From NCBI GenBank assembly GCA_016702335.1, contig JADJEF010000003.1, forward strand, positions 372,001-436,000: a stretch of DNA of 64,000 nucleotides. The letters run 5' to 3'. The first letter of the stretch is position 1; every line of letters starts with the position of its first letter. Positions 8,153-17,615 of the stretch are shown in pieces. The notes beneath the pieces are model-generated. The model worked only from the letters and a program-made list of their open reading frames with translations. It was not told the DNA's origin and did no database searches. The position numbers and the translations under genes were made by a program. This DNA is from Rhodocyclaceae bacterium (GTDB taxonomy: Bacteria; Pseudomonadota; Gammaproteobacteria; Burkholderiales; Rhodocyclaceae).

Positions 8153-9321
8153 TACCGATTCAGGCAGGCGTCGAGGCGGGCAATGGCTTCTTCAATGCGG
8201 GCGATGTCCGTGGTGTAGGCAAAGCGGATGTGCGCTGCCGCGTTGGTGTCGCCAAAGTCGATGCCGGGGGTGGCGGCCACACCGGCGTCGTTCAGCAAAC
8301 GATAGGCCAACGCGTAACTATCGGGGGCAAAACGCGACGATTCGGCATAGACGTAGAACGCCCCTTGCGGCACGATGGGAATGCCGAAGCCGATGCAACG
8401 CAGCCCGGCAATCAAGACATCGCGGCGCTGCAGGAACTCTCGCCGGCGGGCTTCGAATATGTCCAGCGCAGCCGACGAGAACGCGGCGAGCGCCGCGTAT
8501 TGAGCCACCGTGGGGGCGCAGATGAACAGGTTTTGCGCCAGCTTTTCGACATTGCGCAGATGCGCTTCCGGCACAACGACCCAGCCCAGCCGCCAGCCGG
8601 TCATGCCGAAGTACTTGGAAAAGCTGTTGATGACGAAGATCTCGTCGGACAACGCCAGCGCCGTGGCCGCTTGGCTGTCGTAGACCAATCCCTGATAAAT
8701 CTCATCGACGATCAGGGCACCGCCACGGCCTTGCACCTCGTTCCAGATGCCGGCCAGTTCCTGGGGTGGGAGCAGGGTGCCGGTCGGGTTCGACGGTGAG
8801 GCGAGCATGACGCCGCGCGTGGCGGCCTGCCAGTGCCGGGCTACTTGAGCCGCCGTGGGTTGGTACACGCTGTCAGCTCCCACCGAAATGGCGCGCGGAA
8901 CGCCTTCAAACAGGCGCACGAAATGGCGGTTGCACGGGTAGCCGGGATCGGGAATCAACCATTCATCGCCGGGGGACACCAGTGCGCCCAAGGCCAGTTG
9001 CAGCGCACCCGAGGCGCCAGCGGTAATGACGATACGCGCGGGCGGCACGTCGACGCCAAACTGGTGTTGATACCAGGCGGAAATGGCCTCGCGCAGCGGC
9101 GCAATGCCGCAGGCGTGGGTATAGGCGACACGTCCCGCCTGCAGAAATTGCTGGGCGGCGGCGAGGATGGGGGCAGCGGAGGGGAAATCCGGCTCGCCGA
9201 CTTCCAGATGCACAATGTCACGCCCCTCGGCTTCCAGCGCCTTGGCGCGGGCGACCAGTTCCATGACGTGAAACGGGGCGATGTCGCGCATGCGCGACGC
9301 CGCCCCGTGGTTTGGTTTCAT
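8152..9321 (-). CDS. class I/II PLP-dependent aminotransferase
   Basis: The 389-residue protein is a fold-type I aspartate-aminotransferase-family enzyme. The PLP lysine lies in NSFSKYFGMTGWRLGW. Other cofactor-site motifs are VITAGASGALQLAL, LASPSNPTGTL and VDEIYQGLVYD. The Ile/Val-rich pocket does not let me assign the amino acid; such enzymes are usually called aspartate, aromatic or alanine-type aminotransferases. The start codon lies 12 bases from copy 4 of the repeat, so the repeat forms part of its 5' leader. The stop codon touches the 3' end of RNase P RNA. Confidence 0.88.
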   Translation of the reverse strand: MKPNHGAASRMRDIAPFHVMELVARAKALEAEGRDIVHLEVGEPDFPSAAPILAAAQQFLQAGRVAYTHACGIAPLREAISAWYQHQFGVDVPPARIVITAGASGALQLALGALVSPGDEWLIPDPGYPCNRHFVRLFEGVPRAISVGADSVYQPTAAQVARHWQAATRGVMLASPSNPTGTLLPPQELAGIWNEVQGRGGALIVDEIYQGLVYDSQAATALALSDEIFVINSFSKYFGMTGWRLGWVVVPEAHLRNVEKLAQNLFICAPTVAQYAALAAFSSAALDIFEARRREFLQRRDVLIAGLRCIGFGIPIVPQGAFYVYAESSRFAPDSYALAYRLLNDAGVAATPGIDFGDTNAAAHIRFAYTTDIARIEEAIARLDACLNR

Positions 9322-9333
9322 GCCTGACGCCGC

Positions 9334-9363
9334 AATCGCCGTGTTACCAGCGCCGACTTGCGG
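9334..9363 (+). repeat. 30-bp dispersed repeat, copy 4
   Basis: It fills the 44-base gap between the pckG stop (three bases away) and the aminotransferase start. It therefore lies in the 3' end of one transcript and the leader of the next. Confidence 0.85.
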
Positions 9364-9365
9364 AA

Positions 9366-11198
9366 TTAGTCGACCAGTGTCAGATCAAACAACTCGCGCT
9401 TGAGGTGCATCACTTTGGGCAGGCGGCTCTTGAGCTTTTCGAACCAGTCGGCATGCAGCTTGAGCTCCTCTTTCCAGGCGGTGGTGTCTACGGCGGTCAG
9501 GGCCTCGAACTGAGCCTTGGTGACTTCCTCGTTACCACTCCAGTCCAGATCCTCGAAGTTGGGAATCCAGCCCAGTGCGGTCTGTTTGGCATCGGCTTGG
9601 CCAGAGCAGCGCCCGACCACCCACTTCAGAACGCGCATGTTCTCGCCGAAGCCGGGCCACATGAAATTGCCTTGCTCGTCCTGACGGAACCAGTTGACCG
9701 TGAAGATGCGCGGTGCATGCTCGACCTGATGGCCGATCTTCAGCCAGTGGTTGAAGTAGTCGCCCATGTGGTAGCCACAGAAGGGCAGCATCGCCATCGG
9801 GTCGCGGCGCACGATGCCTTGGGCTCCGACGGCAGCGGCCGTGGTTTCCGAGCCGAGGGTGGCCGCCATGTAGACGCCGAAGTTCCAGTTGAACGCTTCA
9901 AAGACCAGCGGCACGGTGGTCGAACGGCGGCCACCAAAGATAAAGGCCGAGATCGGCACGCCGGCCGGGTTCTCCCAGTCCGGATCAATGCTCGGGCACT
10001 GGCTGGCCGGGGCGGTAAAGCGTGAATTTGGGTGCGCGGCCTTGCGTCCGGCCTTGCCGTCGGCGGGCGTCCAGTCCTTGCCCTGCCAGTCGATCAGGTG
10101 GGCGGGGGCCTCCTTGGTCATTCCTTCCCACCAGACATCGCCGTCGTCGGTCAGCGCGACGTTGGTGAAGATGATGTTTTCTTTGAGCGTAGCCATGGCG
10201 TTGAAGTTGGTCTTCTCGCTGGTGCCGGGGGCGACGCCGAAGAAGCCGGCTTCGGGGTTGATGGCGTAGAGGCGCCCATCCTTGCCCGGCTTGATCCAGG
10301 CGATGTCGTCGCCCACGGTGGTGACCTTCCAGCCACCCATTGAGGCCGGCGGAATCAGCATGGCGAAGTTGGTCTTGCCGCAGGCCGAGGGGAAGGCGGC
10401 GGCGACGTAGCTCTTCTTGCCTTCGGGTGATTCGACACCAAGGATGAGCATGTGCTCGGCCAGCCAGCCTTCGTCGCGGGCCATGGTGGAGGCAATGCGC
10501 AGGGCGAAGCACTTCTTGCCGAGCAGGGCATTGCCGCCGTAGCCGGAACCGAAGGACCAGATTTCGCGGGTCTTGGGGAAGTGGCAGATGTATTTGGTGG
10601 GGTTGCACGGCCACTTGACGTCTTTCTGGCCGGCGTCGAGCGGGTGGCCGACGCTGTGCAGGCAGGGGACGAACTCGCCATCGTTGCCGAGTTGTTCCAG
10701 CACGGCTTTGCCCATGCGCGTCATGATGCGCATATTGACCACGACATACGGGGAGTCGGAAAGCTCAACCCCGATGTGGGCGATCGGCGAGCCGATCGGG
10801 CCCATGGAGAACGGCACGACATACAGCGTACGCCCGCGCATGCAACCCTTGAAAAGGCCGCGCAGAGTTTCCTTCATCTTTTCCGGCGATTCCCAATTGT
10901 TGTTGGGGCCGGCTTCTTCGGGGTCGTCGGTGCACACAAAGGTGCGGTCTTCGACGCGCGCCACATCCGAGGGGTCGGACAGGCACAGGTAGGAGTTGGG
11001 GCGCTTGGCTTCGTTGAGCTTGATCATGCTGCCGCCCTCGACCATCAACGCGAACAGACGGTCGGCCTCTTCCTTGGAGCCGTCGCACCAGACGATGTCT
11101 TTCGGCTCGGTCAGTGCGGCAACTTCGGCAACCCAAGCCTTCAGTCGTGCATGCTTGACGTGGGCGGGGGCGTGGGTGGGATCCATGGGTTGATTCAT
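9366..11198 (-). CDS. pckG: GTP-dependent phosphoenolpyruvate carboxykinase
   Basis: PckG converts oxaloacetate and GTP to phosphoenolpyruvate, CO2 and GDP in gluconeogenesis. The 610-residue length and sequence are those of the GTP class, not the ATP class. The kinase-1a loop with the hyper-reactive cysteine, PSACGKTNFAM, is near residues 269-278. The R-loop region RTLYVVPFSMGP, the metal-site block and EAFNWNFGVYMAATLGSE are all present. GGAG lies eight bases before the ATG. It is divergent from maeB across a 248-base gap, so the two genes that tie C4 acids to C3 intermediates share an upstream region. Confidence 0.97.
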   Translation of the reverse strand: MNQPMDPTHAPAHVKHARLKAWVAEVAALTEPKDIVWCDGSKEEADRLFALMVEGGSMIKLNEAKRPNSYLCLSDPSDVARVEDRTFVCTDDPEEAGPNNNWESPEKMKETLRGLFKGCMRGRTLYVVPFSMGPIGSPIAHIGVELSDSPYVVVNMRIMTRMGKAVLEQLGNDGEFVPCLHSVGHPLDAGQKDVKWPCNPTKYICHFPKTREIWSFGSGYGGNALLGKKCFALRIASTMARDEGWLAEHMLILGVESPEGKKSYVAAAFPSACGKTNFAMLIPPASMGGWKVTTVGDDIAWIKPGKDGRLYAINPEAGFFGVAPGTSEKTNFNAMATLKENIIFTNVALTDDGDVWWEGMTKEAPAHLIDWQGKDWTPADGKAGRKAAHPNSRFTAPASQCPSIDPDWENPAGVPISAFIFGGRRSTTVPLVFEAFNWNFGVYMAATLGSETTAAAVGAQGIVRRDPMAMLPFCGYHMGDYFNHWLKIGHQVEHAPRIFTVNWFRQDEQGNFMWPGFGENMRVLKWVVGRCSGQADAKQTALGWIPNFEDLDWSGNEEVTKAQFEALTAVDTTAWKEELKLHADWFEKLKSRLPKVMHLKRELFDLTLVD

Positions 11199-11446
11199 TG
11201 CAATAACTCCACTTGGGGCTAAGAAATCGGTATAGGCGCTCCCCGTTGACAGACGCTGGCAACGAAAGCATCGAAACGCCCATTATCGCACAGCGAGCTT
11301 GGCACCGATTTCCTGTGGTGTCCGGGCATCGCCATCCCGGGAGGAAATTCCTGGCGATGTTTCGGGCTCTATTCAATCGATCTACGCCGTAAGCGCCGTT
11401 AGAATCAAGCACCTGTTTACTTGATCTATCAGAAAACCGCACCATC

Positions 11447-13735
11447 ATGGATGAACGTACTCGCTTAGCGGCACTCGACTATCACCGTTTCCCGACGCCG
11501 GGGAAGATCTCGGTCACACCGACGAAGTTGCTCACTACCCAGTCTGACCTTTCGCTGGCTTACTCGCCCGGGGTCGCCGCCGCCTGCGATGAGATCGTGC
11601 GCGATCCATCAACGGCGGCCTTGTACACCTCGCGGGCCAATTTGGTGGCGGTGGTGAGCAACGGTACGGCGGTGCTCGGACTCGGCAATATTGGCCCCCT
11701 CGCCGGCAAGCCGGTCATGGAAGGCAAGGGGGTATTGTTCAAAAAGTTTGCTGGTGTAGATGTGTTTGACATTGAAATTGCCGAGAATGATCCGGACAAG
11801 CTCGTCGATATCATCGCTTCGCTGGAACCGACGTTTGGTGGCATCAATCTTGAAGATATCAAGGCACCCGAGTGTTTTTATGTTGAGTCCAAGCTGCGCG
11901 AGCGGATGAAGATCCCGGTCTTCCATGACGATCAGCACGGCACCGCCATTATCGCCAGTGCCGCCGTTCTCAACGGGTTGCGCGTGGTGGGCAAAGATAT
12001 TGGGGCAGTGAAATTGGTCTGTTCCGGCGCCGGCGCAGCGGCCATCGCGTGTTTGGACCTGATGGTCAGTTTGGGTCTCAACCCCAAGAACGTCTATGCG
12101 GTGGATAGCAAGGGCGTGATCCATACCGGACGCGAGTCGCTAGACGTCTCCAAGGCGCGTTATGCTCAGGTTACTGATGCGCGCACTTTGGCAGATGTCA
12201 TGCCGGGTGCCGATATTTTCTTGGGTCTTTCCACGGCCGGGGTGCTCAAGCCCGAAATGGTCGCCAACATGGCCTCGAATCCGCTGATTCTGGCCATGGC
12301 CAATCCCGATCCGGAAATTCTGCCCGAGGATGCCAAGGCCGTTCGCGACGATGTCATTATTGGCACTGGCCGTTCGGACTATCCCAATCAGGTCAATAAC
12401 GTCTTGTGCTTCCCCTTCATGTTCCGTGGCGCTCTGGACGTAGGAGCGACAACCATCAACGAAGCCATGAAACTCGCTGCGGTGCGTGCCATTGCCGATT
12501 TGGCACATGCTGAGCAGTCCGACGAGGTATCTGCCGCCTATGGCACCGAGAATCTGTCGTTTGGCCCTGAGTACCTGATTCCCAAGCCTTTTGATCCGCG
12601 GCTGATTCTGAAGGTGGCTCCTGCAGTGGCTCAAGCGGCGATGGATTCCGGGGTGGCGACGCGACCCATAACGGATATGGATGCCTACCGGGCAAAGCTC
12701 AACGATTTTGTGTATCACACCGGCCTGTTCATGCGCCCGGTGTTTCTGGCGGCAAAGAAGAGCCCCGCGCGCATCGTGTTCTGCGAGGGCGAGGACGAGC
12801 GTGTCTTGCGCGCCGTGCAGACGGTGGTCGATGAAGGCTTGGCGAAGCCGATTTTGATTGGTCGGCCGGAGATTATCGAGCGTAGCGTCACCCGCTACGG
12901 TCTGCGCTTGCGCGCCGGTGAGCACTTTGAACTGGTGAATCCTGACTCCGACCCGCGCTACAAGGAGCTCTGGCAGGACTATCACGACATGATGTGCCGA
13001 CAGGGCGTGGGTGTTGAATATGCCAAACGCGAGATGCGCCGCCGGACCACCCTGATCGGGGCGATGCTGGTGCGTCACAACTACGCGGATGCGATGCTGT
13101 GCGGCACCTTTGGCAAGCACTCTCTCCATTTGCGGTATATCGATACCGTGTTGGGCAAGCGTGAAGGCATCAGCAGTCACTACGCTTTGAACATGCTGAT
13201 TTTGCCCAAGCGTGTGCTGTTTATTGGTGACACCTACGTCAATTACGACCCCACGGCAGAGCAGATTGCAGAAATGACCCTGCTTGCTGCTGAAGAGGTG
13301 CGGCGTTTCGGCTTGACGCCGAAGGTGGCGCTACTTTCGCATTCAAGTTTTGGCACGGACGATACGCCCACAGCGATCAAGATGCGCAAGGCGCTTGGTA
13401 TGTTGCGTGCCGCAGCCCCGGATATGGAGGTCGATGGTGAAATGCATGGTGATGCGGCCCTCTCGGAAACAATTCGCAGCCAGGTCTTCCCCGGATCAAC
13501 CCTGACAGGGCAGGCCAATCTGCTCATCATGCCGACGCTCGATGCCGCCAACATCGCCTTTAACTTGCTCAAGACCGCCGCCGGAGACGGTCTGACTGTC
13601 GGTCCGCTTCTGCTGGGCAGCGAACGGCCAGCGCATATTCTGACGCCGACAGCAACCGTACGGCGCATCGTCAACGTCACCGCATTGCTGTCGGTTGAGG
13701 CTGCGCAGCGAGCCGACCGCTGCGCTCGCCAGTAG
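11447..13735 (+). CDS. maeB: NADP-dependent malic enzyme with phosphotransacetylase-like C-terminal domain
   Basis: MaeB oxidatively decarboxylates malate to pyruvate. The 762-residue protein has an N-terminal malic-enzyme part (about residues 1-430) with SLAYSPGVAAAC, FHDDQHGTAII and a Rossmann segment VKLVCSGAGAAAIA. The C-terminal part (about 440-755) resembles phosphate acetyltransferase and in studied homologues is regulatory, sensing acetyl-CoA rather than catalysing. Length is normal for the MaeB class. The start codon lacks a strong ribosome-binding site. It faces pckG across a shared intergenic region of 248 bases in which I could not fix a promoter. The patatin gene follows after four bases. 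Confidence 0.95.
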   Translation: MDERTRLAALDYHRFPTPGKISVTPTKLLTTQSDLSLAYSPGVAAACDEIVRDPSTAALYTSRANLVAVVSNGTAVLGLGNIGPLAGKPVMEGKGVLFKKFAGVDVFDIEIAENDPDKLVDIIASLEPTFGGINLEDIKAPECFYVESKLRERMKIPVFHDDQHGTAIIASAAVLNGLRVVGKDIGAVKLVCSGAGAAAIACLDLMVSLGLNPKNVYAVDSKGVIHTGRESLDVSKARYAQVTDARTLADVMPGADIFLGLSTAGVLKPEMVANMASNPLILAMANPDPEILPEDAKAVRDDVIIGTGRSDYPNQVNNVLCFPFMFRGALDVGATTINEAMKLAAVRAIADLAHAEQSDEVSAAYGTENLSFGPEYLIPKPFDPRLILKVAPAVAQAAMDSGVATRPITDMDAYRAKLNDFVYHTGLFMRPVFLAAKKSPARIVFCEGEDERVLRAVQTVVDEGLAKPILIGRPEIIERSVTRYGLRLRAGEHFELVNPDSDPRYKELWQDYHDMMCRQGVGVEYAKREMRRRTTLIGAMLVRHNYADAMLCGTFGKHSLHLRYIDTVLGKREGISSHYALNMLILPKRVLFIGDTYVNYDPTAEQIAEMTLLAAEEVRRFGLTPKVALLSHSSFGTDDTPTAIKMRKALGMLRAAAPDMEVDGEMHGDAALSETIRSQVFPGSTLTGQANLLIMPTLDAANIAFNLLKTAAGDGLTVGPLLLGSERPAHILTPTATVRRIVNVTALLSVEAAQRADRCARQ

Positions 13736-13739
13736 CACG

Positions 13740-14873
13740 ATGCCAAACAAAACGGCCTTGATTCTCACCGGGGGTGGTGCCCGTGCTGCCTATCAGGTGG
13801 GTGTGCTCAAGGCCATTCGGGAGCTTTTACCGGATTCGAAAAAGAATCCTTTTCCGATCATCTGCGGCACTTCAGCAGGGGCAATCAATGCGGCGTCGCT
13901 GGCCGTACGAGCTGAAGACTTCGGGCATGGGATCGACGAGTTGGTTAAGGTCTGGGAAAACTTCTCGGTCGACCAGGTGTATCGCGCCGATCTGGCAGGT
14001 CTGGCCTGGACCGGGGCTCGCTGGCTGGGGGCGCTGATGGTCGGCTGGTTGATCAAGGAACCGCCCCGGTCGCTGCTCGACAATGCGCCTTTGCGCCGTC
14101 TGCTGGCTCAGGCACTGGACTTCGGAGCGATTCAGCGTGCCATCGATAACCACGCCCTGCATTCGGTAAGTATTACCTGTTCGGGTTATGCCACAGGACA
14201 AAGCGTGAGTTTTTTTCAAGGACGTGCTGACATTGAGCCCTGGCGGCGCAGTCAGCGCGTGGGTGCCCACGTCAAACTGGGGTTGGATCACCTGATGGCA
14301 TCAAGCGCAATCCCATTTATTTTCCCGGCCGTTCGCGTGCATCGTGAATGGTTTGGCGATGGGTCGATGCGCCAAATGGCCCCTGTTTCACCGGCTATCC
14401 ATCTGGGTGCCCGCAAGATCCTTGTCATCGGTGCCGGACGCATGTCGCAGGAGAACGAGCGCCCCCCAGTCGAAGACTACCCGAACCTGGCGCAGATCGC
14501 CGGCCATGCCTTGTCGAGCATATTTCTTGACAGCCTCTCAGTAGATCTTGAGCGCACGATGCGTATCAATCACACTTTGTCACTGATCCCGGAATCAGTG
14601 CGCGCCGAGCGCGCCATCAGTCTGCGTCCGGTTGAAGTGTTGGTCATTGCCCCTTCGGAGCGTCTGGATCAATTGGCCGCGCAGCATGCCCAGGCATTAC
14701 CTTGGCCGGTGCGAGTGCTGCTGCGCGGTATCGGGGCGATGAACCGGCGCGGTGGGGCGCTGACCAGTTACCTGTTGTTTGAACGACCCTACACGACCGC
14801 TCTGATCGATTTGGGATATCGCGACACGATGGCGCGGGCCGATGAGGTACGTGATTTCATGCTGCCAACTTAA
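13740..14873 (+). CDS. patatin-like phospholipase
   Basis: This 377-residue protein belongs to the patatin/RssA-like serine hydrolases, which cleave acyl esters of lipids with a Ser-Asp dyad. The oxyanion loop LTGGGARAAYQ is at about residues 8-18. The nucleophile elbow is CGTSAGA with Ser45, and the catalytic Asp is Asp207 in FGDGSMR. No signal peptide is seen, so it is probably cytoplasmic or membrane-associated. The ATG at 13740 is chosen over the upstream in-frame start at 13695, which would overlap maeB by 41 bases. It is likely co-transcribed with maeB. Confidence 0.88.
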   Translation: MPNKTALILTGGGARAAYQVGVLKAIRELLPDSKKNPFPIICGTSAGAINAASLAVRAEDFGHGIDELVKVWENFSVDQVYRADLAGLAWTGARWLGALMVGWLIKEPPRSLLDNAPLRRLLAQALDFGAIQRAIDNHALHSVSITCSGYATGQSVSFFQGRADIEPWRRSQRVGAHVKLGLDHLMASSAIPFIFPAVRVHREWFGDGSMRQMAPVSPAIHLGARKILVIGAGRMSQENERPPVEDYPNLAQIAGHALSSIFLDSLSVDLERTMRINHTLSLIPESVRAERAISLRPVEVLVIAPSERLDQLAAQHAQALPWPVRVLLRGIGAMNRRGGALTSYLLFERPYTTALIDLGYRDTMARADEVRDFMLPT

Positions 14874-14988
14874 TGTATTACTTGATATTTTTCTTAAGTG
14901 CTTTAATTCTTATCGAAAATGTCGTTACTAAGGGTGTCTGGCAAGGCGCTTCTTGCTAGACTGGAAGCCGTTTCATGGAGAGCACGCG

Positions 14989-15993
14989 ATGGCTAAGAAT
15001 ATTGTTTCCCTGATTTGTGCCTTGTGCGTCACCGTTGGGTTCAGCGGTGTGGCACCTGATGTTTTCGCCAGTTCGACTCCGAAAAGAGTCGCTGCAGCCA
15101 ATAAAAAAGTAGTCAAGCAGAAGTTCGCGGTGAAGCGCGCGAAAGCGAAAAGTGGCTCGGTACGCAAGCCCGCCGCAGTGGCACGCTCTGCGGATAAAGG
15201 CTTTCTTGTTTCTCAAGATGGAACCCTGCAACTGCAATCCAGTGCGGTATTTGTGCAAGATCAGGCAAGTGGTGATGTCCTCGTCGATAAGAACTCATCG
15301 GCGGTGTTGCCAATAGCTTCCATTACCAAGTTAATGACCGCCATGGTGGCGCTCGATGCCACGCCTGATTTGCAGGAGACTCTGACGATTGGCAGCGATG
15401 ATATCGACTTACTCAAAGGCACCGGTTCCCGGCTGAATGTCGGTACGCGCCTTTCTCGCGAAGAGTTGTTGCGTCTTGCCTTGATGTCTTCAGAAAATCG
15501 CGCGGCATCTGCGTTATCGCGGCACTATCCGGGAGGAAAGGCTGCCTTTGTAACGGCGATGAACCGCAAGGCTGAGATGTTGGGCTTAGGGGATACGCAT
15601 TTTCTTGACCCGACCGGACTGACGGCCGCCAATGTGTCGAGCCCGCGGGATTTGGCCCGCATGGTCAACGCCGCGTACCAGTACCCGTTAATCCGGGAAT
15701 TTTCCACGACGCCTGGCGACGTGGTTCGGGTTTCAGGGCGCGAGATGCAGTTCAATAACACCAACTCTCTGGTCAAGAACCCGACATGGGAAATCGGTTT
15801 GTCCAAGACCGGGTACATCGCTGAGGCAGGAAAATGTCTGGTGATGCAGGCCTATCTGAACAGCAAGCCTGTGGTGATCGTGTTGCTAGACTCGTGGGGT
15901 AAAGCCACGCGAATTGGTGATGCCAACAGGATCAAGCGCTGGATGGAGGCTGCAGGGTTCGCCTCCAGTGCCAACTCCGCGCGACCGGGGTAA
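14989..15993 (+). CDS. pbpG: D-alanyl-D-alanine endopeptidase (PBP7/8 family)
   Basis: This is a low-molecular-weight penicillin-binding protein that should cleave D-Ala-mDAP cross-links in peptidoglycan. The 334-residue product has a cleavable signal peptide, then a Lys/Ala-rich basic linker of about 40 residues before the peptidase domain. The three active-site motifs are intact: Ser111-x-x-Lys114 in SITKLMTAM, the SEN triad starting at Ser168, and KTG at 273-275. The ATG at 14989 has GGAGAG six bases upstream. The AT-rich stretch at 14874-14988 probably holds its promoter, but I could not define one with confidence. Confidence 0.92.
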   Translation: MAKNIVSLICALCVTVGFSGVAPDVFASSTPKRVAAANKKVVKQKFAVKRAKAKSGSVRKPAAVARSADKGFLVSQDGTLQLQSSAVFVQDQASGDVLVDKNSSAVLPIASITKLMTAMVALDATPDLQETLTIGSDDIDLLKGTGSRLNVGTRLSREELLRLALMSSENRAASALSRHYPGGKAAFVTAMNRKAEMLGLGDTHFLDPTGLTAANVSSPRDLARMVNAAYQYPLIREFSTTPGDVVRVSGREMQFNNTNSLVKNPTWEIGLSKTGYIAEAGKCLVMQAYLNSKPVVIVLLDSWGKATRIGDANRIKRWMEAAGFASSANSARPG

Positions 15994-16181
15994 TGTGCCT
16001 GTCGGTGCTGGTGGAAAGAGTCCTCGCAGTATTTGGGGAGGGCAGTGGCTTCTCTGTCTGACAATAAAAATTATTCGGTGGTAACGTACGCATCGTCATT
16101 TATCTGATAAAAACGCACGCTGAAGGCAGAGTGCACCGTGCAAGGTGTACCTTAAAACACAATATTTGGAGTGGGGGAGCG

Positions 16182-17615
16182 ATGCTGAAACTGCATGGAA
16201 GCTCGGCGAGTCAGGAGCGGGTCTTGTTCCGAGGTTCGCATTATTCTGAAGCATTCGCGAGGCAAGCGACATCGTTGGTCGCGGCCGTAATGATGATGGC
16301 GCTAATGCTTGCTAGTGTCCCGACGTCGGCGGCTGAGGATGTCACTGACGAAGTGGCTCTTACGGTGTCGGGTGCAGAGCGACAGGCTAATAAAGATGGC
16401 AGCATTCCTGCTTGGGATGGTGGCTTGCAGCAACCCCCCAGGGGATGGTCTCCTGATCGTGGGTACGTCGATCCCTTCCCGACCGATCGGCCCCTTTTTG
16501 TTATCGATTCGAAAAATATCGGGGACCACAGAGCGAAACTTTCCCCGGGGCTTCAGGCGCTAGTTTCCGGCAGTGGTGATGTTCGTCTTCCGGTCTATCA
16601 AAGTCGACGTACGGCTGCGATTCCGACTTGGGTGACCGATGTAGCCAAAAAGGAAGCAGCCAATATCAGCTTAAGTGGCGAGACGATTCTTGGGCGCAAT
16701 CAATCAACGATTCCATTTCTTACGCCGAAAAGTGGCGTCGAGGTGATGTGGAATCATCGCTTGCGCTATCGCGGCGGGGTCGATGAGCACGACGAGTTCT
16801 GGTACCCGGTACGTGGCGGAAAAATACACAGCAAAGTTGGGTTCCGCCAGCGCGTCGCCGAGAATTCTGCTCTCGATACGCCGACGCCGAACGGCATAGC
16901 CTTTGTACGGGGTCGCTTTTTTACGCCACCGACGCTTGCGCATACTGAGGTCATTATTCACGAGACGCTCGAGGCATCCGAAGATTCGCGCAACTGGTGG
17001 GTGCTGAATGATGCGCAAAAGCGCCTTCGGCGTCTCAGTGCGGCGGGCTACGACGATATCCCGCAAGGAGTTGAAGATCTGCGTACTCGTGATCAGAGTG
17101 ATGCGTTCAATGGCAGTTTCAATCGGTACGACTGGAAACTGGTCGGTAAGAAGGAACTGATTGTCCCTTACAACATATTCAAGCTTTCTGACAAGCGATT
17201 GGCAATCGAGCATGTTCTGGGTGCTCGCTCTATCAAGCCCGATTTCATGCGTTATGAACTCCATCGTGTTTGGGTCGTAGAAGCCACACTGAAGCCGGGC
17301 ATGAGGCATCTTTACCCAAAACGCACGTTCTATGTCGATGAAGATAGCTGGAGCGTTTTGCTGGAGGATATTTACGATTCCAGAGGCGAACTGTGGCGGG
17401 TGGCGGTTCATGGACTGACGCAGTTTTACGACGTGCAGGTACCGGCCTACCGGGTTAATATCTGGCACGATCTAACCAACGGTGCCTATTTGGTCGCTGG
17501 ACTGGACATTGAATCGAAGACAGTGAGGAAGTTCGCAACCAAAGCGAGCTTGGCTGACTTTCTACCGACACCGGCAGCAGCGAAAAATACGAAAAACAAG
17601 GAGGGTGCGAAGTGA
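16182..17615 (+). CDS. DUF1329 outer-membrane lipoprotein-fold protein
   Basis: The 477-residue product matches DUF1329, a family with a LolA/LolB-like beta fold often found beside RND transporters and YCF48 proteins. The N-terminus carries a signal sequence (LVAAVMMMALMLASVPTSAA) preceded by about 30 polar residues. A conserved early block reads NKDGSIPAWDGG. Later typical blocks are YPKRTFYVDEDSW and VHGLTQFYDVQVP. The ATG at 16182 has GGGGGAG two bases upstream; an earlier ATG at 16131 lacks one. Its stop overlaps the GTG start of the YCF48 gene, so the operon is translationally coupled. It likely acts in the periplasm or outer membrane with the downstream transporter. Confidence 0.85.
   Translation: MLKLHGSSASQERVLFRGSHYSEAFARQATSLVAAVMMMALMLASVPTSAAEDVTDEVALTVSGAERQANKDGSIPAWDGGLQQPPRGWSPDRGYVDPFPTDRPLFVIDSKNIGDHRAKLSPGLQALVSGSGDVRLPVYQSRRTAAIPTWVTDVAKKEAANISLSGETILGRNQSTIPFLTPKSGVEVMWNHRLRYRGGVDEHDEFWYPVRGGKIHSKVGFRQRVAENSALDTPTPNGIAFVRGRFFTPPTLAHTEVIIHETLEASEDSRNWWVLNDAQKRLRRLSAAGYDDIPQGVEDLRTRDQSDAFNGSFNRYDWKLVGKKELIVPYNIFKLSDKRLAIEHVLGARSIKPDFMRYELHRVWVVEATLKPGMRHLYPKRTFYVDEDSWSVLLEDIYDSRGELWRVAVHGLTQFYDVQVPAYRVNIWHDLTNGAYLVAGLDIESKTVRKFATKASLADFLPTPAAAKNTKNKEGAK

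Noticed and set aside
12140..13180. 346-codon open frame on the minus strand
   Set aside because: It is antisense to the clearly conserved malic enzyme gene and matches nothing.
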